A stretch of DNA of 64,000 nucleotides from Evernia prunastri (lineage: Eukaryota; Ascomycota; Lecanoromycetes; Lecanorales; Parmeliaceae): assembly GCA_003184365.1 (NCBI GenBank), contig NKYR01000108.1:62001-126000 (forward strand). Direction: 5' to 3'. The notes under the pieces are model-generated. The model was not told the origin of the DNA, did no database searches, and was given only the letters and a program-made list of their open reading frames with translations. Positions 45,329 through 56,405 of this stretch are shown in pieces. The number at the start of each line of letters is the position of its first letter. Within the stretch, counting starts at the first letter, position 1. The position numbers were made by a program, and so were the translations under genes.

Positions 45329-46155
45329 AGACTCCGCGCAATCGGATGGAGATCCTTTGGCACTATCTATGAACAACTTGGGACCAGTCATGTATTGAGA
45401 GGAGCGATCAACAACGGAGCTCGCCGAGAATTGTCGATTGTGAAATAATCTGATCATGCCCAGGACGGTCAAAGAAATTTCTACGCGTTATGTTGACCGG
45501 GTTGGGGACCTTTGATTATACGTTTACCATGTTGCTGGCTATATCAGTAAGGAAAACAATAATTGGTGGGCGGTAAATGGGCGTCTGTTTTCGAAGGGAT
45601 TACGTTACCCACAGAACTTGCTACGCTCGGAGCGCATTCCTCCTATTAACCTGGTTGCGAGGTTGTGTTTGGTAGACGGTGCCACTCTACTATAAGTATC
45701 AGGGAAAAGGTCGACTGTTTTGGTCTACGGAGCTTCAAGCTATGGCTGGATCAGATGGAGGTTTCGAAACTAGACACTGCAAATTACGCGCGTCAAATGC
45801 CGGATGCTTTGGCAATCATGCACTGGGAAGGCACGGGTTGACGCGGCGGATGTCGAGTTCGTGCTTGGTGGAGCCCTTGGTCTTGCGCATGAGCGGCTTC
45901 GTACCGTCGCAGACTTGAAAACCCTGAAAAGAAATTCCTCACCAAATGTGGATGCAGTGCTGTCCCAGATCGCGGCTACCCATATGCGGGTACTCGATTT
46001 CAATCCGTGCCAGCCATTGTCTATGGATCTGGAGGGAGTCGACTAAGCCGTGAAGCGGTTCTTTGACAATGATCCATATTACGGAGATTGACATCAAAAG
46101 TCCTGCCCAGCGCTAGCGAGAGCCCTAACCCTACTTCGGAAGATAGCCCTGAACT
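45329..46155 (+). pseudogene. Decayed gene resembling fungal DUF3669-type proteins
   Basis: Successive fragments in changing frames fit one fungal family that has an IG.GSFG-like N-terminus and a C-terminal DUF3669-type region. They are RLRAIGWRSFGTIYEQLGTS (45329 on), IIRLPCCW, WWAVNGRLFSKGLRYPQNLL then SERIPP, LWLDQMEVSKLDTANYARQM then PDALAIMHWE, VDAADVEFVLGGALGLAHER, and MRVLDFNPCQPLSMDLEGV, followed after a TAA at 46044-46046 by AVKRFFDNDPYYGD. Frame breaks are a TAA after ELSIVK, a TGA shortly after, a shift before GYISKENNN, one extra base near 45826-45832, and TAA then TGA at the end. At least four stops and two shifts mean it cannot be translated. The family assignment is from memory. 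Confidence 0.8.
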
Positions 46156-49100
46156 GAAGTCGGTTATTGGGAGCGCATAGACTGGACTTAGGGACCTCTT
46201 TGGGGTCTAATAGGGTCATAGACCGCGAAATGGGGGTCACATCAAAGCAGCTCTAAGCGTATTGTCCAGGTAACCATTCAGGTGGGGCGTTATCCGACAG
46301 CTGGACCCTTGTTCTTGGCATGGGCAGGACTTTTGATGTCAACCTCCGTACTAACGCCCAGCTGCTGGAGAGAGTGCTGACGGGGGACTTCGGAAACATT
46401 TGCAACAAGGTATTTGAAGACTCGTGGAAGAAGTATTGGCGCTGATCAAAAAGTGTCTGCACCTGCCCAAAAGGCTTATCGATGGATACCATGTACATAC
46501 GTTTGGAAAAAAAAAGCGAAATCGGCCAAACGATCGGATAGGTACTCTCGATACCAAGCTGCTGCCGAGGAAGCGACGCCAGAGACATAGGCGCAATCTT
46601 AACGAAACGGCAGCAATCGTCGATTTGATCAAAAAAACAGCATACTAACAAACATTCTCACTAAACCGGGTTCTTTGCCGGGAGCAGCTTGCTTTACCCA
46701 CATCCGCATTGGCATCTGTTCCCTACTCTTTCAGATCGGCTAGTGGAAAGAACCTCCTCTTGTCGTCTTCACCACTAGAGGCATGGCTAGAAGATCCTCG
46801 TTTCGTGGTGGCGTCTTTGATCTCATCTTCAGTTGGCATCGCTTCATCTCCGACGTGTGCATGGATGAGAGGGTTGCTGGACTCGGTGGATGCTTGCGCA
46901 GAGGACGGTGGTATGTAGGCCTTGGCAGGCAGAAGCGGGATGGATTGCGAGGAGGAGATGGTTCTCTCCGGGAGGTGTCTGGAGGGCAGTGACATGGCCA
47001 ATGCTGCCTGTATGTTCTAAGCTGGGGATTGTAATTGCGTTTCGGCCGTAGTGGAGGCTATCTGCATAGTCAAGATATGCAGGGTCAATGTGGGCTTCAA
47101 CGTCCTTTTGACCTGGCTGAATGTACATTATTTAAAGGATGTATTGTTGGTAATAATGATCGTGGCTGTGGGCGTTTCGGCCATGAGCATAACTGTTTGT
47201 GCGGCAGGATTCGCTCCTTCTGTTTCAACGTATCCACAATTAGTAGGCTCGCCATCGGACCTACGACATAACGCTCTATTTTTCTCCCCAGAAACATGAA
47301 ATACCAAATACAGCATCTATCTGAAATCTAACGGCTGATGATGATGATGATATTTTGATCTACGTTCACACTTCACCTTCGACCATCCGTCAGTGGAACA
47401 TGAGCACGCCGATTCGAACCTGCCTTGCCGTATTTCCCTATTGCATGCCCTATTGCATGGAGCCATCACAGATCGAAAACGCCTGCTCCCGAGGCCAATC
47501 AGAATCCGAGACGCCCTTGGGGCATTTTTCGATGCTAGCCAGACTCGGATCAGATCCCACTGCAGCTCCAAGAGCGCATGAGGTCAACCATCGACCGATT
47601 ACTCCGAGGAAGCGAAGCCAGAGCCAGAACCAGAGAACAGAGAACAGAGCAGAGCAGAGCAGCAGCGAAAAAAAGGGCTAGAAAAGTTCTGATCAAATCG
47701 GCTATCGCAAAGGCATTTGTTGCAGAAGTAAGTGCAGACAAACAAGGAGGGAATGGAAATGTGCGGAGAGAGAAAGAGAAAGACACAGTGTGAGAGAGAT
47801 CAAAGCAGCAAAACGGACTTAGGGAGCCTTTTCCCCGTTGGTTGTTTGAGATGGGAATGAGCGAATGAATTGAGCAGGAGGCTCTGCTCCGCTGGCAAGG
47901 GTAAGCTTCGCAAGCTGCGCAAGCTGCGCACGTTTAGAAAGGTTACTAATAATAAAGATGATTCTCGAGAGCCAGTATGTACCTACCTATGTACCTCAGG
48001 AAAGATGCACATTATTGAAATTCTTCTCAGGCTCTTCTTCTTCTTTTTCTCTTTTTTTCTGTGCCTGAGTACCTACGTAGCTAAGGCTTGACTACCTAAG
48101 GTACCTATACTGTTATGCGACATATGCGACATGCATATACGCCATAGTAATAGCAGCAGGTAATAGGTAGCAAGTATGCCCAGGCATCGCATCACATAAT
48201 TGATACATATAAATTACTTTTTATTCTTCCCATTTTTTATCCACATCTTCACTCCTCTAGCGCAGCTTTTATGCAAGAACCCGCAAGCCCGAAGGCCAAT
48301 TCAAAAAGGCTCTTTTCCAACAAGTGCCCGTTGAATAATACCGTAGGCAAAACAATAATGACTGAGAATTGACCAAGCTTCAACATGGCCCTTGCTGATT
48401 TGCTTGCTCTCCCTAAGGAAAGAGCATTCAGATGCTAATGTAACAAGGTACTTAGCTAGGTACCTTGTTTTATTATTACCACCTACATGCTACATGCTAC
48501 AAGCTATAAGCTACATGCTAACCAGCAGGGGTTCGTTTCTTCTTTGTTCGCCCAGGCCACTACTACGACAGCCGAGTCATGCGGGCGACGCTATGACGCT
48601 CATGAGGAGCACACTTGCATCAACATGCCTCCAACGGAAAAGCACCTGTGGAGAGCGACCTACACTCTCGAGCACCTTAAAGCCTAAAAGGCCATACTGA
48701 TGCACCTACACAGAGAGCCTAAACGACTACGCCCGAAACACACCTTGACACACTCCCGAGACAAAAGGGAGAGTCACGGAAAAAGAAGAACAAGAAGAGA
48801 GAGAGAGGGTGAGAGAGACGCCGGCTAAGAAAAGTGACGCCGGAGAATGAAGATAAGCCGAGGGCGGCCGATGGGCATCAGATTGGATTGAACATGCACC
48901 GGCCTTCCAATGGAGACTATCGTCCGGCAGCTAGAACATGTACCTTACTAAAGCAAGTTTTTCCTTTGCCTTTGGCACGATACGAAAGCAAACTCGCAGG
49001 GCGAACAACTAAGGGTAAGGTAACTACTACTGTACATAATACTCGCAGGGCATCATCGATTGAACGTGATTAATTTTCGATGCGGGAAACGGATAACGCA

Positions 49101-49941
49101 GGCACGCAGGGACCCTTGAGGCACCGGACGGGAGTTGCCCAAGCTCATAGCTCAACCTACGCAAATCATCCCTGCGCAAACCAATCTTCTCAAACAGACA
49201 TGTCATTTTCTCCTCCATCATTCAAACGCATCAAATTTTTTTCTTTCTTTCTCTTGTCCCTTTTTCCCTTCCCCCCCCCCTCTTCCCTTGACTCTTTTCT
49301 TTAATGATGAGTCCGCTCAGATATAAGTCCAGGAAAATCTCCGCGTGCCACCATAACCGCTCCTCTCACCATCCCCCATCCCATCACCACCTGCCACTAT
49401 TCTACGCTGCTCCAAACCATAGCGTCCGGCCGAGTTACACCACCTACCCCCCCCGGCCACTGCTGCTGCCCCTGCCGTCATCGTCTCTCTCTCTGTCGTC
49501 TACCGCATGTGCACTACCACCTTTTCCATGCTCCCAGTGTATTTCGGCCAGCTGCATCCTTGAGCTACGACCGTCCCTCCCTGATCTCATAGCTCCGCAC
49601 AAGCTCGTCCGACGCCCCCTTGCCCCGTCTCCACTATCGATCGCCCACGGTCCCTCCGGTCCTATCTATATAATTGCCTGACAAGGCCCCGATCTCGACA
49701 TCTTTTCGCCCGAAATCAAACTACATTCCCCCCCCGACCACTCAAGTCAATCGCCGAGTAAGTCCTTCGACATGCGTATTTCATAATCCCTCTATATCTA
49801 CGGAATACTAATAATCAGCCTCCCAGCTTCGTCCGACCTCCATCCATTCCCTTCATTCACAACCACCCGGGCCCACTCAGACCTTCCATTTCACCTACCC
49901 CCCACCTCTTCAACCCACAAGAACGACCTCCCACTCCAGCC
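46156..49941. other. 3.8-kb gene-poor block with possible coding relics
   Basis: No intact gene is supported. Two stretches look faintly coding. A plus-strand frame at about 46266-46443 reads SDSWTLVLGMGRTFDVNLRT, then NAQLLERVLTGDFGNICNKV, before a stop. A minus-strand frame at 46723-47001 is polar and Ser-rich and ends DDKRRFFPLADLKE. Neither has a recognised family. The rest (47800-49900) is AT- or pyrimidine-rich with CCTAGGTA-like motifs, ATGCTACAAGC-type short repeats at 48486-48521, and C10 near 49271. The last 600 bp are probably promoter and leader for the next gene. Confidence 0.45.
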
Positions 49942-50374
49942 ATGCGTACATCTTCAATCTCCGGCCCCGTCGACATGTGCCGCCTCCTCATCCACAAGTA
50001 CTCCTGCGGCCACTCCAAGACGGACGTCGCGCCCTGCGCCGGCCACAGGGGAGGAGGGTGCTCCGGGACGACGGAAAAGACCGTGGCCCACAAGGAGAAG
50101 TGCGCTCGCTGCGGTAAATGTGCGGTTTGGCCCTGGCCCTTGCCCTGCCCTACTTTTCTAGAGGCACAACAGCAGCAGTCATCTCGACGGGGGGTAGTTT
50201 TTTTTTGTTGCTAACGGACAAGGAACAGGAACACTCGATTGCTAGAGCTCTCTTGATCCAAGGTCCAACGCCACGACACCGGCAGTGGCTAATCTGTTGT
50301 CTGTGTTTCTTCTAGTAATGGGCCCTCATCCGAACATGTCGGCACGAAATGCGATGTTTACTTTTTTTCCATAA
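49942..50374 (+). CDS. Small cysteine-rich protein, putative zinc-binding
   Basis: Exons 49942-50113 and 50316-50374, split by a 202-nt GT-AG intron (GTAAAT donor, TTCTTCTAG acceptor), give 76 residues. The product begins MRTSSISGPVDMCRLLIHKY and continues SCGHSKTDVAPC, GGGCSGTTEK and KCARC. The Cys/His spacing (C, then CGH, C, C, CxxC) resembles small fungal Cys-rich proteins with a MC.....Y.CGH start and suggests one or two zinc sites. Translation could instead begin at the second Met (49975). The downstream end after the splice (VMGPHPNMSARNAMF) is less certain. It stands alone in a gene-poor block. Function unknown. Confidence 0.6.
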
Positions 50375-52641
50375 CTCTTTTCACCGCAAAAAAAAAGAGA
50401 GAGAGAGAGAGAGGGAGAAGACTGGGGCGCGAGGTTCAAGGGACAGTGACGCATCTAGGCAACACAGGCAGGAAACTTAGCGTGCGTGAAAAGCATTTGC
50501 CGGGTGAATGGACATCTATCTCCTCTGGGCGGCCAGCGCTGTTTTTTTTTTTTGTTTTGAAAATTCACATCATCACATCATGGAAATTATACCCCTTGGA
50601 TGGTCTCTTGTGCTTTTGTGCCCGCTTACGGGGGTTGGAAGTTCATAATAGATGGATGGGGTTTCTGTTGGCATTCTCAATGTACTACTCTGTCTAGACG
50701 AAAGAAAGGCCTTTTAAAACTTGTTCTTTTCTCTTCCCAACAGATAGAAAAAGAAAGGGTACCCTCATTTCAATGAATCCATTGCCAAAAAAAATATATC
50801 CACCCAAAAAACCCACTCGCACCCACGACCTGGTCAATTGCAAGCAAACCACACACACGCACCCACAACCTGGTCAATTGCAAGCAAACCATACACACAC
50901 ACACACACACAAAACGCGAGGTCTCGGAAACCAGTTCTTCGACCAGTCTACGAGTCTTGGGCCGCACTACCTTAGAAACCACGAATTTCTCGGGGCCCCA
51001 GAGATCGATACGATGAGAAGCAAGACGGAAGAAGACGCAGGGTGTTGTGCCCTATGGCTAATGGCTATGCAACCACAGGGGGGGGGGAGGCGAGCAAGCG
51101 AGCAAGCATGTTACGAAAGGGCTTGCCCGATACGGCGAATGCAATGCACGACGGCAATCGACGGCAATCTCAGACACACAGGGGACAGACGGAAGATGAA
51201 GAGGGAAGAGGGAAGAGGGAAAAACCGAATCGTTGAGATCTCTTTCCCAGGCTGGCTGGCTCGGCTCGCTGCATGGGGTTTTTTGTTAGGTTGAGAAAAT
51301 GTAAAGTGGGGAATTCCGGAGCTTTGGGTTTATGATGCAGAGCTCTCCCCTTTTCCGAAGAATGCATCCCCCGGCACGCGCTTTTGGGTGGCTAGGGGGG
51401 GGGGGATGCTTTTATTCTGTTTCCTTTTGGTTTTTGTCTTTTGTTTTTGATTTTGTTTTCTCGCTTCGGCTGAGTGTAGAGGGAGAGGGAGACAGAGAGT
51501 GAAGAGGAAGGGGGATGAGGTAACCTGAAGGACGGAAGGAGGAGGCTGACGAATTAAGGATAAGGATAAGAAAAAGGAATAGTAAAGACGACAGGATTGA
51601 CTTTCCCAAAACTGAATAAATGCAACCACGCCAGCATAAAGAAAGTAGGTAGGTATCTCTTCACTCATGGCCACCCCATGCAGGGACTTCACCCTCCTCT
51701 TCTCCACGGGGTGGATCCCTTGCCGACTGGAAACCCGGTCGAGTAGGCAGCCGCCCGTTTCGCGTGCGTGCGTCGTCGTCATGGTCAAACAGGGGGGTTT
51801 ACGTACGCACTGTACTAGTAGGTAGGTAAAGCAGTCGCGCCAAGTGAACCCTGTTGTCTCATCTCTGGTTCCGCTGCCCGGCTGCATGTATTTTTTGCTT
51901 GGACCGAGCATGGCCGTGGGAAAGTGAGAGATGTACAGAGAGAGACGACGTGAATGAGAGAGTGAGAGACAGAGTGAGACTGAGCTGCGCGCTGTTTCCG
52001 GAAGGGTTTGCTTCCGAGAGGAGAAGGAAAAGAAATTGAAAATATGGATGGTGAGTGAGATGAGCTAAGTACTTGCTGTAGCTTACTGTAGCTACTGTAG
52101 TGAGGTGGAGAAATGAGGTGGAGAAATGAGATGAGAATGGAAGATTCGGATGGATGGATGCTTTTAGATGCTTAGATGCTTAGATGCTTGTTCGATGTGT
52201 TTTAGATTGGAAAATGAGATCTTACATACACCAATATAGATCGATGCTTGAGATGCTTGAACGAGGCAAGGTTATTTGGAATGAGGAATACTCATCTACT
52301 CATCCACTCTTCCATGGACATGACCTGTATGTATGTATGTAGTAGCACAAGGAGAGAAGAGGTTGGTTTGAACTGATGCGAAAAAGAGACCGTAATATTT
52401 TGATACGAACAAACATTGTAAGTAGGTAGGCGTTGAGAAAGGACGTCGCCATCATACAGTCCACGAATAAGAGTAAAGAACCGTCGTTCGGCCGACGAAT
52501 CATATCTCATGTACCGGAGATAACCACCTCCACTTCGGAGATAAGCCCAGATCCCATCCCCCGGCTTCTCCCACCCACTCTTATCCCCCAAAACACACAC
52601 ACACATACATCCGAAACCATGTAAGAAGAAACAAAAGGTAA
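50375..52641. other. 2.3-kb intergenic region rich in simple repeats
   Basis: No supported gene. It contains an A9(GA)n tract ending near 50415, a T11 run near 50543, a 40-bp tandem duplication plus (CA)n at 50818-50910, a G10 run near 51400, AGATGCTT repeats at 52158-52190 and an ACACACAC tract near 52595 just before MDM12. Open frames here are low-complexity artefacts. Confidence 0.5.
50818..50910. repeat. 40-bp tandem duplication followed by a CA microsatellite
   Basis: Two 40-bp copies (50818-50857 and 50858-50897) share CCTGGTCAATTGCAAGCAAA and differ at two positions (one near the start, one in the terminal CA tract). The second runs into about nine CA units. Confidence 0.85.
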
Positions 52642-53913
52642 ATGTCCATCACCATCGACTGGGCCAGCCTGACGACCGGTCCCTCCGGCCTCGCCCTCGC
52701 CGACTCCATCCGCGACTTCATCCACGACAAGTTCCAGCAGGTGACGCTCCCGCGCTTCATCCGCTCCGTGCAGGTGCACTCGTTCGACTTCGGCGACGAG
52801 TGTCCCGTCGTGGAGCTCAAGGACATTTCCGACCCTCTGCCGGAGTTTTACGACGATGGGGACGATGGCGATACATCTCCCGAGGAAGAAGGGCAGGGCG
52901 AGAGCGATGGCGCGGAGGAGGAAGAGGAGGAAGCAGTCGCCGGAGCCATCGAAGCAACAGCCTCCTCCACCACCGCACCAAAGCAACAAGCGCCCCACCG
53001 CCCCACCAAACCCGCACCACCACCACCAGCGACCACCATGAAGCCCCCCCCTCCAACCTCCACCGCCCCGCGCCTCCCGGCCCTGAACCTCCGCCCCTCA
53101 GCCCTCGCCTTCCCCCCCCAACCGCCCGACCGCATCAGCACGCCCTTCCTCTCGCGCTCCGCCACCCCTTCCTCCGGCACCGCCATCCCCGGCGGGACGT
53201 CCAACTTCACCAGCTACTTCCACCTGCCCCTCAGCAGCGCCGGCCTGTCTGGGACGGCGACGCCGCTGCTGCCGCCGTGGGGGGGCGCCGCCGACCAGCA
53301 CCAGCACGCGTCCCCGTTCTTCGCCGCCCAAGCAGACAACAACAACAACAGCGCCAGGCCGTCTTCCGGAGCGACCACCACTCACCGCCCACCACGCCCG
53401 ACCCACCCCGCCACCGCCCCCCCGACACCACCGCCATCACCCGACCGCTCCCAGGACCTGCAGACGACCCTCCACATCTCCTACAGCGGCTCCCTCTCCC
53501 TCTCCCTGACGGCCGAGATCCTCCTCGACTACCCGATGCCCTCGTTCGTCGGGATCCCCCTGAAGCTGCAGATCACGGGCCTCGCCTTCGACGGCGTGGC
53601 GCTGCTCGCCTACCTGCGGCACGGCGGCGGCGCGGAGGAGAGGCGGAAAGTGCAGTTTTGCTTCTTGGGGAGGGAGGATGCGGGGTTCTTGGTTGGGCAT
53701 GGTGGGGACGGGGGTGAACGTGGCGATGAGGAGGAGCGAGGGGCAGGGGGCCTGCTGCGGGAGATCAGGGTGGAGAGCGAGATCGGCCGGCAGGAGGGCG
53801 GGAAGCAGGTGCTCAAGAACGTGGGCAAGGTGGAGAGGTTCGTGCTCGAGCAGGTGGGGCGCATCTTTGAGGATGAGTTCGTCTGGCCGAGCTTTTGGAC
53901 GTTTTTGGTTTGA
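52642..53913 (+). CDS. MDM12: Mitochondrial distribution and morphology protein 12 (ERMES subunit)
   Basis: Cytosolic SMP-domain (TULIP lipid-binding) subunit of the ER-mitochondria encounter structure, partner of Mmm1, Mdm34 and Mdm10. Intronless 423-residue frame from an ATG. The N-terminus MSITIDWASLTTGPSGLALA, then IRDFIHDKFQQVTLPRFIRS and HSFDFGDECPVVELKDISDP, is a close family match. Residues about 72-275 are a Glu/Pro/Ser/Thr-rich insertion that splits the SMP domain, as in other filamentous fungi. The domain resumes with LQTTLHISYSGSLSLSLTAE, PSFVGIPLKLQITGLAFDGV and ends VERFVLEQVGRIFEDEFVWP-SFW. The gene is GC-rich. It converges with the EFM2-like gene 282 bp away. Confidence 0.95.
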   Translation: MSITIDWASLTTGPSGLALADSIRDFIHDKFQQVTLPRFIRSVQVHSFDFGDECPVVELKDISDPLPEFYDDGDDGDTSPEEEGQGESDGAEEEEEEAVAGAIEATASSTTAPKQQAPHRPTKPAPPPPATTMKPPPPTSTAPRLPALNLRPSALAFPPQPPDRISTPFLSRSATPSSGTAIPGGTSNFTSYFHLPLSSAGLSGTATPLLPPWGGAADQHQHASPFFAAQADNNNNSARPSSGATTTHRPPRPTHPATAPPTPPPSPDRSQDLQTTLHISYSGSLSLSLTAEILLDYPMPSFVGIPLKLQITGLAFDGVALLAYLRHGGGAEERRKVQFCFLGREDAGFLVGHGGDGGERGDEEERGAGGLLREIRVESEIGRQEGGKQVLKNVGKVERFVLEQVGRIFEDEFVWPSFWTFLV

Positions 53914-54195
53914 GGTTTTGGGGGTTTGGGGGTGGGTGGATGGGAGGGGGGGGAATGGGAGGGGGGAATGGGTGGATGGGTGGATTGATTTATAGGTGGA
54001 TAGGTGGATAGGTAGATACCCCGAGGCTCGAATTCACATGATATCTTGAGCCAGTACCGTGCAACGGTCCGTAATGGATGCACGTTTTCGATTGATTGAT
54101 TGAGCTGCTGTTTCTAAGATAGCTCATTCAATCCCATCGGGTATGTGGGGGATGACGGGACAGAACAAAAGAGAACAGGACAGAAGGCAACCACT

Positions 54196-55588
54196 CTATC
54201 CCCAACGCCACACGCTCCACCAACATCTCACCTCCAACTGGCCCCCTTCCTCCCTCAGGTCCTCCCAGTCATCAAACCCGACCTCCTCGCCCTCCTCCGC
54301 CAACACGAACCCCCGCTCCCGCATGCGCTCCCTCAACTCCTCGTGTTCCGGCGGCGCCTCGCTGCGGAACGGCAACTCGACCACGACCCTCGCGCTCCCG
54401 TCCCCGTCCCGCCGGAGCAGCGCGCCCATGGCCCGGACGATCCAGGCCGGGTGCTCGGGGCTGTAGAGCGAGTCGGCGGCGAGTATGAGGTCGTAGGTGG
54501 TCCGGTCTTGGTTCGTGAGGGGGTGGTGGGAGTCCGGATCATCGGACCAGTCGAGCGGGCCGGCTGTGACGGCGCTGGGGGCCGCGGCGGTGAGGGATGC
54601 GTTTGCGGCGACGTTGTGTTGGAGGTTTGGGACGATGGAGGAGAGGTCCGTGAGGTGGGTGTGGGTTTGGAAGAGGGCGGCGGCGGCTAGGCCGACGAGG
54701 CCGGTGCCGGCGCCGAGTTCGAGGATGCGCGGCGGATGTGCTGGGGTGGTTGGTGGAGATGTGAGGGGTCGAGGGTGATGGTGGTGGTTGTTGTTGTTGT
54801 TGTTGGGAGACTTGCTTCGTGAATCAAGGTCGAGATTGTCTAGCGCGGACGAGGTCCTGATGCTGGGAAAGTGGCGCGGGAGAAGAGTGGGGAGGCGTTT
54901 CGCGAGCAGGTAGGAAGCTACCCATGTCTTGTGGCCGAGATTGTCACCTGTGAGAGAAGGTTCGTGGAGCTTGATGTCCACTGTCGCCGAAATGTCCTGC
55001 CGATTATGTGGGATCTTGAAGGTACGAGACACTGAAGGCATGGCGGTGCGGCCTGATCGCTCAGCAAGTCGCTTGCTGGCAGCTTCCCATACCTCCTCCT
55101 TTTCTGAATCTGAAGGGATCCAAGCCAACGGGTTTGATACGATACGGGTCAGGTAGGATGGTACGCCATCTTGGCTAATTGACGAAGCTGGTCTAGCCCC
55201 GCCGGCTTTTACGGCCCAGGAGGAAGGGGCAACGGCGAGTAGAGTAAGAGCAGAAAGGAGTGATTGAGCCGAAGGCTTGCTGTAGAGCTGAGGGAGGTCG
55301 AGGACTGAAGAAGAGGGACTTGGTTCAGTGTCAGTCCGTAGACCAATCAGATTGAGATCTGGGGAAGGGTTTGAGCTTACCATGTCTTGGGCCTGCATCT
55401 CCATCGTCTGCCGGTACATTTGGATGCAAGCCAGCATTATTTGCAGGCGCCATACTAGCTACCGGTACTTGAGCAGCAGAAAGGCTTTGATGCGAACCAG
55501 CTTCAGAGCGCGGAATTAGATCCGTGGGTTGAAACGTCACATAATTGTGATAATTAATTGACCCCATCGAGATGAGCCCTTTTGCCAT
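54196..55588 (-). CDS. EFM2: Protein-lysine methyltransferase, EFM2/METTL21-like
   Basis: SAM-dependent seven-beta-strand methyltransferase; yeast Efm2 methylates eEF2. Exon 1 (55588-55381) and exon 2 (55304-54196) join across a 76-nt intron to read PRHVLDLPQLYSKPSAQSLL, giving 438 residues. A different frame stays open through the intron and would suggest a false start at 55437. N-terminal part: SYLTRIVSNPLAWIPSDSEK-like segment, then RLAERSGRTAMPSVSRTFKI and DIKLHEPSLTGDNLGHKTWV. Catalytic part: RILELGAGTGLVGLAAA (motif I), LTDLSSIVPNLQHNV and YDLILAADSLYSPEHPAW. An Asn/His-rich linker precedes motif I. The EFM2 symbol is by best recollection of the family; other METTL21-type enzymes are possible. 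Confidence 0.8.
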
Positions 55589-55672
55589 GATTAGAAGGTA
55601 GCTTCATATTATCAACGTTGACATTGATGCTTTTCTCAAAACCATCACCACTACTCCTGGTCTTTTGTAGTC
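55589..55672. promoter_or_regulatory. 84-bp divergent promoter, EFM2-like / GFA-like
   Basis: Only 84 bp separate the two opposing start codons, so leaders are very short or overlap and transcription must start from a shared core. No clear TATA box. Inferred from the gene models. Confidence 0.6.
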
Positions 55673-56405
55673 ATGGATGAAAGGACACCTCTCAGTGGGG
55701 CTTGTTCCTGTGGCCGAAATCACTACTTCATCCAAGTCCCATCCAACCCGCACGAGACTTTGCAGGTGCTCTACGATGACAGAGCACAGCATAGTATGTT
55801 ACCCGCGATATAAATCATTTACTATACTTACGTCGAAAGCTCTTTCGCTTCGTGTACCGCTAGCTCAAATCCATAGCACCACCTACGCCTACTTCCCCGA
55901 TGAAGCTCCCACTACCATCAGGCGTGTATTCACTCCACATCACGCCCCACATACCAAGCGACATTTCTGTGGACTCTGCGGTACTTCAATCAGCCATTGG
56001 AGCGAAGAAACTCCGGAGGAAGCGGAGTGGATCTACTTGAACATTGGAAGTCTTAGGAGGGACAGCGTGGAGCGTCTGGAGGATGCCGGACTTCTGCCCG
56101 GTGTAGGAGGCGAGAACAATGAGCTGGTGCAGACACCTACTGCTGGTTCAAGACAGGTAATCAACGTAGGTCAAGGTCGTGAGGTACGGGGCACTCCTTG
56201 GTTTGAGGAAATGATCCAAGGAAGCGAGCTAGGGAGGGTCAAGAGGAGAAGAGGAGGCGAAACCAGTTCAGACGGACGCACAAAAGTGGAATGGGAGATC
56301 AGCGAGTTCGAAAGCGGTGATGGGGATATTGCCATTGCCAGTACAGGCAAGAGGAAGCTTGGTTCTCTGACTGCTGGAGAGGATGTGGACATGAAGAGTG
56401 GATGA
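55673..56405 (+). CDS. GFA/CENP-V-fold zinc protein
   Basis: Exons 55673-55793 and 55864-56405 (70-nt intron) give 220 residues. The start MDERTPLSGACSCGRNHYFI has the CxCG zinc motif of the glutathione-dependent formaldehyde-activating (GFA) family. FCGLCGTSISHW supplies the second CxxCG motif and EWIYLNIGSL follows as in the family. The remaining family cysteines are not evident, so activity is doubtful. The C-terminal 90 residues are charged and disordered (KRRRGGE, SGDGD). The unspliced frame beginning at 55677 is a different frame and misses the CxCG motif. Most family members have no proven substrate. Confidence 0.8.

Noticed and set aside
47355..47793. Overlapping plus-strand frames with Arg/Ala/Glu-rich peptides
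   Set aside because: Driven by GAACAGAGCAGA-type low-complexity sequence; no reliable start, splice or family.
49304..49681. 125-residue Pro/Ser/Leu-rich open frame
   Set aside because: Pyrimidine-rich leader-type sequence reads as PLLLPLPSS in one frame; no sign of selection on protein.
52800..53717. Alternative plus-strand frame inside MDM12
   Set aside because: Arg/Pro-rich shadow of a clear MDM12 frame.
55331..55437. Start of the EFM2-like protein at the ATG at 55437 with read-through of the intron
   Set aside because: Splicing 55381 to 55304 restores HVLDLPQLYS and links to a better N-terminal exon; the read-through segment has a canonical GTAAGC donor.
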